Shown piece after piece: positions 33,822 to 42,674 of a stretch of 64,000 bases of DNA. Where the stretch lies: the NCBI GenBank assembly GCA_966211765.1, contig CBIHOV010000024.1:65259-129258 (forward strand), in the 5' to 3' direction. Below the pieces are notes generated by a model. It searched no databases, was not told where the DNA came from, and saw only the letters and a program-made list of their open reading frames with translations. This DNA is from Paraflavitalea sp966211765 (GTDB lineage: Bacteria; Bacteroidota; Bacteroidia; Chitinophagales; Chitinophagaceae). Position 1 is the stretch's first letter; each line of letters opens with the position of its first letter. Made by a program: the position numbers and the translations under genes.

Positions 33822-35186
33822 ATGGCAGTTGTTGACCTGGTGATGCCTAAGCTGGGCGAAAGCATTATGGAAGCCACCGTTCTAAAGTGGCACAAGCAAC
33901 CCGGCGATACTGTGAAGATGGATGAGACCGTGCTGGAAATAGCTACGGACAAGGTGGATAGTGAAGTACCCTCAACCGCTGAAGGCGTAATAGAAGAAAT
34001 TTTGTTCAATGTCAACGACGTGGTACCCATCGGTACCGTGATCGCCCGCATACGCACAGGAGCCGCTGAACCCGCCGCCACCACACCTAAGCCACAGCAG
34101 CCAACAGTCAGCAGCCAGCCTGCCATACCTGTTGTGGAACAACCCGCAGCCGCCATCCGGCAACCTGCTTCCGTAAACGGCAGCAGCGCCAATCGCTTTT
34201 ATTCCCCCCTCGTGCTCACCATTGCCGCTGGCGAAGGTGTAAGTATGAGTGAACTGGAAAACATTCCAGGTACAGGCAATGAAGGCCGGGTAACGAAAAA
34301 AGATATTTTGCAATACGTAGAAGCCAGGCGGACGGGCAAAGCCGGCAGCTATGCTGAAAAAGCAACCAGCTATGAGCACAAGACAACCAGTCATGCCCAG
34401 GTAGTAACTACACAGGAACAAAAAACAACCGCAGCTTCAAGCTCGCAGCTCACTACTGTTCCCTCCTCCTGGTCCGGCAATGTAGAGATCATTGAGATGG
34501 ACCGCATGCGCAAGGCCATTGCCAACCATATGGTGAATAGTAAGGACATCAGCGCCCATGTAACCAGTTTTACAGAAGCAGATGTAACCAACATGGTATT
34601 GTGGAGAGAGCGCGTGAAAAAAGAGTTCGAAAAGCGCGAAGGAGAAAAGCTCACTTTTACCCCCCTGTTTATTGAGGCTGTAATAAAGTGCATCAAGAAA
34701 TATCCCTGGCTCAACAGCAGCGTGGATGGAGACAAGATCATTATCAAAAAGGATATCAATATCGGTATGGCCGCTGCCCTGCCCTCCGGCAACCTGATCG
34801 TTCCCGTCATCAAAAATGCAGATCAGCTCAATTTGGTAGGCCTTACCAAACAGGTGAACACCCTGGCCAATAATGCACGCAATGCAAAATTGAAACCCGA
34901 TGATACACAAGGCGGCACTTTTACCCTTACCAATGTGGGTACATTCGGCAGCCTGATGGGAACCCCGATCATCAACCAGCCCCAGGTAGCTATTTTGGCG
35001 GTTGGGGCAATCAAGAAAAGACCTGTAGTCATAGAAACAGACCAGGGAGACTCTATAGCTATCCGCCATATGATGTACCTGTCTATGTCATATGACCATC
35101 GAATTATAGACGGCGCACTGGGAGCCACCTTCCTCAATGCCGTTGCCAAAGAACTAGAACATTTTAACCCTGACAGGGAAATTTAG
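33822..35186 (+). CDS. Dihydrolipoamide acyltransferase (E2) of a 2-oxoacid dehydrogenase complex
   Basis: 454 residues. Lipoyl domain 1-80 with the lipoyl-lysine motif EIATDKVDSE (Lys44), peripheral E1/E3-binding domain at about 125-165 (PLVLTIAAGEGVSMSELENI, GRVTKKDILQYV), a repetitive Ala/Thr/Ser/Gln linker, then the catalytic domain with the active-site SYDHRIIDG and MGTPIINQPQVAILAVGAI. The middle TFTLTNVGTFGSLMG is conserved in the family. It transfers an acyl group from the lipoyl arm to CoA. Sequence alone does not separate a branched-chain from a pyruvate complex; E1 is not adjacent. LipB at 49844 supplies its cofactor precursor. Confidence 0.94.
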   Translation: MAVVDLVMPKLGESIMEATVLKWHKQPGDTVKMDETVLEIATDKVDSEVPSTAEGVIEEILFNVNDVVPIGTVIARIRTGAAEPAATTPKPQQPTVSSQPAIPVVEQPAAAIRQPASVNGSSANRFYSPLVLTIAAGEGVSMSELENIPGTGNEGRVTKKDILQYVEARRTGKAGSYAEKATSYEHKTTSHAQVVTTQEQKTTAASSSQLTTVPSSWSGNVEIIEMDRMRKAIANHMVNSKDISAHVTSFTEADVTNMVLWRERVKKEFEKREGEKLTFTPLFIEAVIKCIKKYPWLNSSVDGDKIIIKKDINIGMAAALPSGNLIVPVIKNADQLNLVGLTKQVNTLANNARNAKLKPDDTQGGTFTLTNVGTFGSLMGTPIINQPQVAILAVGAIKKRPVVIETDQGDSIAIRHMMYLSMSYDHRIIDGALGATFLNAVAKELEHFNPDREI

Positions 35187-35212
35187 TGTTGTGTTGCTGG
35201 CTATTTTAAGCG

Positions 35213-35245
35213 AAAAGCCTGGGCGCAAGCCCGGGCTTTCTTATT
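35213..35245 (+). terminator. Intrinsic terminator after E2
   Basis: AAAAGCCTGGGC and GCCCGGGCTTT (35213-35224 with 35229-35239) form an 11-12 bp stem around GCAA with one G-T wobble, followed by a T-rich stretch. Confidence 0.85.
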
Positions 35246-35300
35246 TTATTCAGTAACCCGCCCGGCAGGATCACTTCTCCCGGATGGATCATATTGCAAT

Positions 35301-35374
35301 GGTGACTCGCTTTTCAAAGGTGGGGGTCGCTTTTCAAAGGTGGGTCGCTTTTCCAAAGCGGCTCACCTTTGAAA
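35301..35374. repeat. Tandem repeat ending in a 20-bp palindrome (copy 1 of a dispersed family)
   Basis: Three 18-20 bp tandem copies of GGTG-(G)-TCGCTTTTCAAAG at 35301-35358; the last merges with a long hairpin at 35332-35374 (20 bp stem with two G-T wobbles, three-base loop). The core GGGTCGCTTT-nCC-AAAGCGGCTC is found again at 51841-51863. It ends six bases from the stop codon of the leftward phosphatase gene. Confidence 0.85.
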
Positions 35375-35380
35375 GGAAGA

Positions 35381-35902
35381 TCATTTCGAAGGAGCCCCAA
35401 ACTTCAGGCGCTCATACCTGATCTTCGTCCCGAAGAAACGCTTGTACTTTATCACAAACAGGTTATCGTATTCACTGTCCTGCAGGTCGGCAGAAATGGT
35501 ATTTGCATTCGTAAGCCCGTTCACAATATTGTCGACTGTATTGCTATGGCCCACCACCAGGGTATTGTATTTTAAGGCCTTCAGCTGCCTTATAAAGGCC
35601 GAATCGGGCATGGGACCATAGGTTTGTATGCTGATAGACCGGTAGCTGCGCAGGGGCTCTGCCGTAGTCCGGGTACGCACCGTGTTGGTAGAAAAAATAT
35701 ATTCTATTTTTTTATCCTTTAATACCTCCTTCAAAGCCTGCGCCCGCTGCTCCCCGGCATCGCTGAGCGGGGGATCATTAGGGGTCGACATAGTGGTTCC
35801 GGGAGAGGGGACGGCTTTTTCCGCATGGCGCACTACATAATAAGTGTGGCCGCAGGACGTTAGCAATAAGGACAAGGCGAAAACAGTGAGAATTGGTTTC
35901 AT
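35381..35902 (-). CDS. Histidine-phosphatase-family lipoprotein
   Basis: 173 residues with lipobox LLLTSC (Cys17). The histidine phosphatase signature RHAEK is at residues 25-29, and the second His motif VVGHSNTVDNIVNGL near 120; the conserved Arg region TNTVRTRTTAEPL matches SixA/phosphoglycerate mutase-like enzymes. It probably removes phosphate from a phosphohistidine or small-molecule substrate in the periplasm, since it is exported. No operon partner. Confidence 0.88.
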   Translation of the reverse strand: MKPILTVFALSLLLTSCGHTYYVVRHAEKAVPSPGTTMSTPNDPPLSDAGEQRAQALKEVLKDKKIEYIFSTNTVRTRTTAEPLRSYRSISIQTYGPMPDSAFIRQLKALKYNTLVVGHSNTVDNIVNGLTNANTISADLQDSEYDNLFVIKYKRFFGTKIRYERLKFGAPSK

Positions 35903-36098
35903 TTATGGGGTTTTAACATTTTAAAATTAAACGTCATTTCGTATCAGCCGTCTATTTTCGTATATTCAATTTACCGCTAAACCAAATTACCTGATGAATT
36001 GACCATGCTATCGCCCGATTGTTGCACCATATGGCTAAAATAGGCTTAGCAGTACCTGATAGCACCGGCCACCTCGTCTGATCTTAAATTATTACCAG

Positions 36099-36815
36099 AT
36101 GAAGACACTCTCCGAAACCTGGTTTGCCGATGGTTACATTGACTTTGAACTCAAAAAGTACACCCTGCTGGCTTATTTACAGGAAGTAAACAAGTATTTT
36201 GACGCCAACAGACTGTATCCCCAGTTGGCAGACATCATTTTTCACTACAATAACCTGGTGGCCTTCCGCGAAAACAAGAAATATCTCCAGGAACAGTTCC
36301 CCAAAAAACTCACCGGTATCCAGCTGGAGAAGTTACAACTGTTATACGAACAGATCATCGAGGATGATGAAATGATGCAGGAACTGGAAGACATCATCAA
36401 TTATTCCACCGGCGAGATGAAAACAGCCATCAGCAATGGTACTGAGATCTACGAGTTTGTGGAGAACAAACTCACCATTTTCCCGGTAGGGCTCATTCCC
36501 CTGGATGTCCGCGAGGGTTATTTCTTCCTCAGTGAAGGCACCCACCGCAATACCCGCGTGTACCAATATCGCCTCAGCATTTTTGAAAAGCACGATGAAA
36601 AATACAGGGCTATTAAGACCGACTATATCGACCAGTGGGAAAGGAATATCGTGAACACCTATGAGAATATTAAGGCCGAACTGATCCGCAAGAAAAGAGA
36701 CCTGCCCAACCCGGCCGTATATTCCATAGAGACCGAACTTACCTTCCCCGTGGATGAGACCTTACTCCCCGTCGCAAAACGTAGCCTGGTAAGGTATATC
36801 TCAACTGCCGCATAA
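36099..36815 (+). CDS. Conserved hypothetical cytoplasmic protein
   Basis: 238 residues, not recognised. No signal peptide or membrane segment. It looks mostly helical in the first half (LLAYLQEVNKYFDANRLYPQ, LEKLQLLYEQIIEDDEMMQE) and more beta-like around FVENKLTIFPVGLIPLDVRE. It is rich in Glu, Lys and Tyr, with even codon use comparable to its neighbours, so a real gene. A highly structured palindrome starts five bases after its stop. Confidence 0.75.
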   Translation: MKTLSETWFADGYIDFELKKYTLLAYLQEVNKYFDANRLYPQLADIIFHYNNLVAFRENKKYLQEQFPKKLTGIQLEKLQLLYEQIIEDDEMMQELEDIINYSTGEMKTAISNGTEIYEFVENKLTIFPVGLIPLDVREGYFFLSEGTHRNTRVYQYRLSIFEKHDEKYRAIKTDYIDQWERNIVNTYENIKAELIRKKRDLPNPAVYSIETELTFPVDETLLPVAKRSLVRYISTAA

Positions 36816-36820
36816 AACAG

Positions 36821-36926
36821 GTCCGAAAGTCAGTAAAGTCAGAAAGTCCGTAAGCATCTTCGATCAGATCGAACATACTTACGGACTTTTCATTCTTTCG
36901 GTCTTACCGTCTTTCGACTTTCGGAC
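36821..36926. repeat. Long palindromic intergenic element (copy 1 of family with 59275)
   Basis: The element begins GTCCGAAAGTC and ends GACTTTCGGAC (perfect 11 bp ends, 36821-36831 and 36916-36926), with a nested 12 bp perfect stem AAAGTCCGTAAG/CTTACGGACTTT (36843-36854, 36878-36889). It fills most of the gap between convergent genes and closely matches 59275-59370. It may double as a bidirectional terminator. Confidence 0.85.
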
Positions 36927-36962
36927 TTCTGTATGCTGTATTCTAAATGCTGTATTCTCTCC

Positions 36963-39900
36963 TTAAAATCCTTTCTTCTCTTCTAATTCTGTGCCCCAGT
37001 CAATTCCTTTATCAGTAGCTGGTACACCTTCTGCAATCCATTTGGCTGCCGGAGCTCCTTTAAGGAAATGGTCGAAGAATTGCGCCAGGCGGATGCTAAG
37101 GTCCTTACGGTTCCTTCTTTCTACCAGGTTATGATCTTCACCATTGTACTGCAGCATCCACGCTTTCTTACCCAGACGGCGCAAAGCAGTAAAGTATTCT
37201 ATGCCCTGATACCAGGGAACGGCGCCATCAGCATCATTGTGCATGATGAGAATGGGAGTTGTCACCTTATCAGCTTTGAACAAGGGAGAGTTCTTCAGGT
37301 AAAGATCTGGTTTCTGCCACAGCGTAGCACCAATACGGCTTTGTGAATGTTCGTACTGGAATTGGCGGTTCAAGCCTGTACCCCAGCGAATACCACCATA
37401 GGCACTCGTCATATTGGCTACTGGTGCGCCGGCGCCGGCAGCAGCAAACAACTTCGTACGGGTTACCAGGTAAGCTACCTGGTAGCCACCCCAGCTTTGC
37501 CCCTGAATAGCCATTTTGGTAGAATCAACCCAGGGCATTTTAGCCATGTGTTTGGCAGCAGAGACTACCGAGTTATAAGCGCTTTCACCAGGCTCTCCGT
37601 TCTTATAATAAATATTGGGATCAAATACCAGGTATCCATTACTTACGAAATAAGCAATATTCACCGTAGAAGCGCTGGGCGCAGGAGCACGGTAGTTATA
37701 CAAACCATCCGCATCCTGTTCATAGAAGTAGAAAATAACCGGGTACTTCTTCTTAGGATCAAAATTTTCAGGCTTGAATAACAATCCTTCTGCTTCCTTT
37801 CCATCAAACATTTTCCATTTTACCAATTCCGATGTGAGCCAGTTATAATCCTTCTGTTGCGGATTAATGGAGCTGAGACGCGTGAAGTTCTTAAAGTCCG
37901 CCGTAGTAAATACATTGGCAGCCTCCTGCACATTCATACGTCCAAGCACAAAAACATCAGCTTGCTTCGCCTTAACCGGCGCAACATGGGAGTATGGCTC
38001 CATCACCAACTGGATCGGATCTCCGTTGATGTTGAGCTTTTTAGTAAAATATCCATCGTATTTATTGGAGCGGCTGAAGGCATCCAGGAGTATTTGCTCA
38101 TCCGCTTTTAGGAAGCGGGCTTCACGATCTGTACGCACATAGCGCAATACTATTCTATTCTTTTTACCATATCCACCCGTTACATTCACAGGAAGTTTTT
38201 CACCAGTTGGGTCTACCTGCCAGATATCATAACGGTCATTGATCAATACAGCCGCATCGTTCTCCAACCAGCCTGCGGTACCAAAAGAAGAAGGATCATC
38301 CGGATGATCATCTTCATCATCATACAAATGCGTAGGCACTTTCTGCGTTATATTCCGGATAGTTCCTGTACTTACCTGGTAAGTATAATACTGTTTACCT
38401 GGCATATCATACCAGATCACATAGTTGCCTTTGGGAGATGCACTAAAGAACCCTCTTTGCTTCTCTTTCACCAATTTCTTTGAACCATCTTCCGTTGAGA
38501 TGATATAGGCCTTTTGACGGGCAAATCCCTGCCATTGCGCTTCTACGCGATTGCCTTTGCTGGATGTTCCCAACACAAAATTGGCGTTGCCTTCATCTAC
38601 CAGTTGAATATTTTCTGAGCTGTCGCTTCCCAATTGTACCACTTTGCCCGAGCCAATATTCAATACCGATGTATAACTTCTGCGCAGGTCATTATTTAAT
38701 TGCACCAATTGTTGTGGCTGCAGGTAATCATCATTATAATGCCAGACATCCAGGCGGGCAGTTTCAAAATCAACCAGGGTTGTATCCTTAGGCTTCTTTA
38801 TTTCTGCCAGGCCAAAAAATAGTTTCTTAGCATCTTTGCTGAAGGTGAGCACGTAATTCTCACTCACACTAAGACCTTTACTTACCCCGGCCGTAGAACG
38901 GTCTACCTGCATACGGGCGCTGTCAAGGCCGGGCTTATAATACCACAACTTATAGAATTTGCGCAGGGCTTTGGTCACACTATCCCTTTCAGCCACAAAT
39001 GCCAGCTGAGCACCCTCTTTATCCAGCGATACACTTTTCAGGTCATTGAATTTACGCATGATGGTATCCACTTTGCCATCGGGCAAACTGGTCCATAGCA
39101 AGGCTGGGGCAGAGGCGTTATTTCCGTTCTGTTGCGTTGTTTTCAGGATCAGTACATTGCCTGTCTCGCTGAAATAATAATCACTTACGAGCTTATATAT
39201 TTTTTCTTCCCCCGTATAGAGGTTACGCAAAACAAGTTCTGTCCCCTCTTCTCCATCACTGGCTCCTGAAAAACTGGCGCCACCGCCCGGGCGACCACCG
39301 CCACGACCACCACCGCCACCGGCAGCTGGTCTGTTGCCCGCATTCGGTGCGGCCGTCGCATTATTATTGCTTACATTATTGCCTGCGCCACCTTCTCTCC
39401 TGGAAGAGGTAGGTTGTAAAACAGCCAATCCTTTTGTTTGCGCTTCAGTAACCTTTTTGCGCAGGCTATCCGCCACACGCGCCAGGCTATCAGCAGCACG
39501 CATAAGATTATTCAGTTGAGTAAGTGAATCAGGTTTTCCTGCAGGGCGTGTGGCTTCAGGAAGCGGCTTATCCAACAGGTAGGCTATCCATTGACCAGTA
39601 CCTTTCTCAGGTGCTTTAAACGATTTAACACGTGCTATCCTGGTAACGCTGTCTTTGCCCAACTCCACAATGCCAAGGCTGTCCTTAGGCATGTCATTCG
39701 GAGTCTTCTTTTTGATCCTGGCATCACGCGTGTCCTTGAAAAGAGGACGTATTTTAAATATTGCAAAGCGATTGTCTTCCGTAATAATAGCGCTATAACC
39801 ACGGGGCACTTCCTTCTTCCAGGAGTTGTCGGCAGCCTGAAGAACCAGTGTGCCATCACCCTCCTGCGGTGTTACAGCATATACCACATATTTACCATTG

Positions 39901-40025
39901 TTGCTGATGGCCCGCTCACCGATGCTTTGCCAGCCATCGTATACAGCGTGATCGAGCGGCTTTTTTTGTGCCATCACCGAAAGTGTGCATAGCAAACCCG
40001 CTAGCAGGTAGTAGAATCGTCTCAT
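36963..40025 (-). CDS. S9-family prolyl oligopeptidase-like peptidase
   Basis: 1020 residues, longer than most S9 enzymes. Signal peptide ending LSVMAQ (Gln at +1). The N-terminal three quarters is beta-propeller-like; the catalytic domain shows the elbow GQSWGGYQ (Ser near 847), acid region MHNDADGAVPW and His region NGEDHNLVERR. A glycine-rich low-complexity insert (around residues 235-260, N/P/G/R) is unusual for the family. It cleaves peptides at the cell surface or periplasm. Independent promoter; a divergent hypothetical gene lies beyond the palindrome. Confidence 0.93.
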   Translation of the reverse strand: MRRFYYLLAGLLCTLSVMAQKKPLDHAVYDGWQSIGERAISNNGKYVVYAVTPQEGDGTLVLQAADNSWKKEVPRGYSAIITEDNRFAIFKIRPLFKDTRDARIKKKTPNDMPKDSLGIVELGKDSVTRIARVKSFKAPEKGTGQWIAYLLDKPLPEATRPAGKPDSLTQLNNLMRAADSLARVADSLRKKVTEAQTKGLAVLQPTSSRREGGAGNNVSNNNATAAPNAGNRPAAGGGGGRGGGRPGGGASFSGASDGEEGTELVLRNLYTGEEKIYKLVSDYYFSETGNVLILKTTQQNGNNASAPALLWTSLPDGKVDTIMRKFNDLKSVSLDKEGAQLAFVAERDSVTKALRKFYKLWYYKPGLDSARMQVDRSTAGVSKGLSVSENYVLTFSKDAKKLFFGLAEIKKPKDTTLVDFETARLDVWHYNDDYLQPQQLVQLNNDLRRSYTSVLNIGSGKVVQLGSDSSENIQLVDEGNANFVLGTSSKGNRVEAQWQGFARQKAYIISTEDGSKKLVKEKQRGFFSASPKGNYVIWYDMPGKQYYTYQVSTGTIRNITQKVPTHLYDDEDDHPDDPSSFGTAGWLENDAAVLINDRYDIWQVDPTGEKLPVNVTGGYGKKNRIVLRYVRTDREARFLKADEQILLDAFSRSNKYDGYFTKKLNINGDPIQLVMEPYSHVAPVKAKQADVFVLGRMNVQEAANVFTTADFKNFTRLSSINPQQKDYNWLTSELVKWKMFDGKEAEGLLFKPENFDPKKKYPVIFYFYEQDADGLYNYRAPAPSASTVNIAYFVSNGYLVFDPNIYYKNGEPGESAYNSVVSAAKHMAKMPWVDSTKMAIQGQSWGGYQVAYLVTRTKLFAAAGAGAPVANMTSAYGGIRWGTGLNRQFQYEHSQSRIGATLWQKPDLYLKNSPLFKADKVTTPILIMHNDADGAVPWYQGIEYFTALRRLGKKAWMLQYNGEDHNLVERRNRKDLSIRLAQFFDHFLKGAPAAKWIAEGVPATDKGIDWGTELEEKKGF

Positions 40026-40101
40026 TTTTTCGCGTTGGTTTGGGAATAAAATTAGGCTAAACTCCTATTGGACGGTTTTTATCATCAGACATTGTGGCCG
40101 T

Positions 40102-40992
40102 TCATAAAGTAACAGGGGCCGTTTTCTTATGTTCCCGGTATACGAGCCAGGTTTGTAACAATACCGATAGTAGAATGAATAATAAGCCAATATAAAACGC
40201 TCCCGTGAGCAGTTTATCTTCCCGGTATACTACAAAGGCCAGCGCAATGCCGTACAGGGGTTCCAGATTATAGGTAAGATTGACAGTAAAAGCCGATATC
40301 TTCCTGAGTGCGTTCATTGATAAGTTAAAAGCCAGTACTGTACAGAACCAGGCCAGCACCAGCAACCAGCCAAGATCACTGAGCGTGGGCAGGATATGAT
40401 CGGCCGGAAAATATTGTAAGTAGAATGGCAACAATACAGTGAGGAAAAGAAAGCCGCCGCTCAGTTCATACAGGGTTACCGTTTCCGTAGTATGCCTTTG
40501 CAGCAATTGCCGGTTACAGATCGGGAATATACTGCCCAACAACGCCGAAATTAGCCCTACAATGATCCCGGTTTTGTACTGAGGGTCGAAATGAAAGATC
40601 AATGAAATACCCACAATTGCAATGAGGCTCAGCAACAGTTCAGTCCAGTTCATTTTCTTGCGTACTATGATCGGCTCAAAGATGGCGGTAAAAAACCCTA
40701 TGGCAGAAAAGCAAACAAGTGCTACAGATACATTGGAATATTTGATACTGCCGTAGAAAGTAACCCAATGCAGCGCAGCAATAGCACCGACACCGGTAAT
40801 CTTCATGACCTCCCCGAAAGAGATGCGCTGCAGCTTTTTCTGGAGAAAGAACAAAACCCATAAAGTAAGGGAAGTGATCAGGAGGCGGTACCACACCAGT
40901 AATCCTTCATTCAAAGTAATCAGGCGACCCAAAATGCCAGTAAATCCGGCCAGGAGCACAGCTCCATGTAACTGAAGAAACGCTTTGCGCAT
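40102..40992 (-). CDS. EamA/DMT-superfamily transporter
   Basis: 296 residues with about ten membrane helices in two EamA repeats (for example LLAGFTGILGRLITLNEGLLVWYRL and YELSGGFLFLTVLLPFYLQYF). The family exports small metabolites such as amino acids, purines or organic acids; the substrate is unknown. It is 20 bp downstream of the GT2 gene on the same strand. Confidence 0.9.
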   Translation of the reverse strand: MRKAFLQLHGAVLLAGFTGILGRLITLNEGLLVWYRLLITSLTLWVLFFLQKKLQRISFGEVMKITGVGAIAALHWVTFYGSIKYSNVSVALVCFSAIGFFTAIFEPIIVRKKMNWTELLLSLIAIVGISLIFHFDPQYKTGIIVGLISALLGSIFPICNRQLLQRHTTETVTLYELSGGFLFLTVLLPFYLQYFPADHILPTLSDLGWLLVLAWFCTVLAFNLSMNALRKISAFTVNLTYNLEPLYGIALAFVVYREDKLLTGAFYIGLLFILLSVLLQTWLVYREHKKTAPVTL

Positions 40993-41012
40993 GAAGGCAA
41001 GATAAGACGGAC

Positions 41013-41822
41013 TTATTTAACCCACTTAACTTTTTGATCGTCCCGCTGCATGGAGGGAAACACTGAAGTAGAGCTATTGTTTTTAACGCGGTTGCGATAG
41101 TCTTTGAACAGGCTGTACCAACGGAGTTTGAGTACGCCGAGGATACCTTCTTTAACGATGCCCTTGTGCATTTTGGAAGCGCCAAACTTGCGGTCTTCAA
41201 AGATGATGGGCACTTCTTTGATGGTAAAGCCCAGTTTCCAGGTGGCAAATTTCATTTCAATCTGGAAAGCATAACCAAGGAACCGGATCTGGTCGAGGTT
41301 GATGGATTCCAATACTTCGGCCCGGTAGCAAACAAAACCAGCCGTGGTATCTTTTACCGGCATCCAGGTGATCAGCCGGGTATAAAGCGAGCCGCCTTTG
41401 GAAAGTAAGATCCGGTTGCGCGGCCAGTTTACCGTACCGCCACCCGCTACATAACGGGAGCCAATGGCCATGTCGGCGCCCTGCCTGCAGGCTTCATACA
41501 AACGTTGCAGATCGGCCGGATTATGGGAAAAATCGGCATCCATTTCAATGATAAAGCGGTAGCCGCGGGCCAAAGACCATTTAAAACCATGGATATAGGC
41601 TGTACCCAGCCCCAATTTACCGATTCGCTGTTCGAGAAATAACTGACCAGGATAATTTGATTGCAATGTCTTTACAATAGCAGCAGTACCATCAGGAGAA
41701 CCGTCATCTATGACCAGTACATGGAAATCCTGCCGCAAAGCAAATATCGCGTCAATGATCAGCGCAATGTTCTCGCGCTCATTATAGGTGGGTATGATTA
41801 CTATTTTTTCCAAATCGGGCAA
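41013..41822 (-). CDS. DPM1-like GT2 glycosyltransferase
   Basis: 269 residues. The dolichyl/polyprenol phosphomannose synthase type: KIVIIPTYNERENI, VIDDGSPDGTA (UDP/GDP-binding), MDADFSHNP (DxD-type metal site) and RKFGASKMHKGIVKEGILG. It has no C-terminal membrane extension, so it is the short DPM form. It transfers a sugar to an undecaprenyl-phosphate carrier on the cytoplasmic face of the inner membrane, for later use in glycan assembly. The EamA gene starts 20 bp after its stop. Confidence 0.92.
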   Translation of the reverse strand: MPDLEKIVIIPTYNERENIALIIDAIFALRQDFHVLVIDDGSPDGTAAIVKTLQSNYPGQLFLEQRIGKLGLGTAYIHGFKWSLARGYRFIIEMDADFSHNPADLQRLYEACRQGADMAIGSRYVAGGGTVNWPRNRILLSKGGSLYTRLITWMPVKDTTAGFVCYRAEVLESINLDQIRFLGYAFQIEMKFATWKLGFTIKEVPIIFEDRKFGASKMHKGIVKEGILGVLKLRWYSLFKDYRNRVKNNSSTSVFPSMQRDDQKVKWVK

Positions 41823-41890
41823 TCAATGAGATTCACAAATTTACGACAATTAGGGGGCTGGTTTTTACCCAAATTCCCCACATCGGGATT

Positions 41891-42658
41891 TTAGCCCTTC
41901 TTTAACAAGGTTCTATTGAATATCTCTGTGAGTTTCTGCTTGGTATGCATAGGAAAATCTCCTTTCATCATCCAATCATAATATTGAGGTTCAGACTTTA
42001 GCACATCGGCCACAGCCCTACCCTTGTGTTTTCCGAAATTAAACACCTCTACCCCGTTTTCCAATACCATCCGGCGTGCAAAATCCACCGTATTATCCTC
42101 GCCTATCACCTTCAGGATGCTTTCCACTGTATTACCCAGTTGAGGATATTTGACTACCTGTGCTTCCAGCACTTCCCAGGTAGCTGTGGCATCTACTTCT
42201 GCACCATGGGCGCCTTCAAGATTCTTATTACAGTAAAACTTGTAAGCGGCGCTCAATGTACGCTGCTCCATGAGGTGAAATACCTTCTGTACATCTACCA
42301 GGCGACGCCCCTTGAAATCAAAATCCAGTCCTACCCGCAGAAATTCTTCAGCCAGCATAGGAATGTCAAAACGGTTCGAATTGTAACCGGCAAGGTCACA
42401 ATTTTCTAAGAACTGTTTGATCTCATTGGCCACCTGCTTGAAAGTAGGTGCATCTTTTACCATCTCATTGGTAATACCGTGGAGATCGCTCGAAACAACC
42501 GAAATAGGAATTTCAGGGTTCAGCAGTTTGCGCTTTACCAGCTTGCTGCCGTCAGTTCCAATTTTCACTATGGCAATCTCAACAATACGATCAGTACTAA
42601 GATTGATACCAGTGGTTTCAAGGTCGATGATCGCTAATGGCTTTGATAATTGTAACAT
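41891..42658 (-). CDS. DnaQ-like 3'-5' exonuclease
   Basis: 255 residues from the ATG at 42658; the longer frame from 42697 would overlap mpl and adds an atypical basic tail. DEDD exonuclease motifs: IDLETTG (Exo I), AGYNSNRFDIPMLAEE (Exo II) and the HGAEVDATATW-type Exo III. The C-terminal part has a zinc/helical element (NFGKHKGRAVADVL). Such proteins act as proofreading subunit-like nucleases or in RNA/DNA trimming. Its 3' end is next to the GT2 gene and its start is 16 bp downstream of mpl. Confidence 0.9.
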   Translation of the reverse strand: MLQLSKPLAIIDLETTGINLSTDRIVEIAIVKIGTDGSKLVKRKLLNPEIPISVVSSDLHGITNEMVKDAPTFKQVANEIKQFLENCDLAGYNSNRFDIPMLAEEFLRVGLDFDFKGRRLVDVQKVFHLMEQRTLSAAYKFYCNKNLEGAHGAEVDATATWEVLEAQVVKYPQLGNTVESILKVIGEDNTVDFARRMVLENGVEVFNFGKHKGRAVADVLKSEPQYYDWMMKGDFPMHTKQKLTEIFNRTLLKKG

Positions 42659-42674
42659 CAATTTTGATATTGGG

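Noticed and set aside
34437..35069. 210-codon open frame antisense to the E2 gene
   Set aside because: Shadow of the high-GC third codon positions of E2; no recognisable protein features.
36932..36958. tRNA-like or RNA-gene remnant in the TGCTGTATTCT text
   Set aside because: No cloverleaf can be drawn; it is simple repeated text of the sort also found inside lipB.
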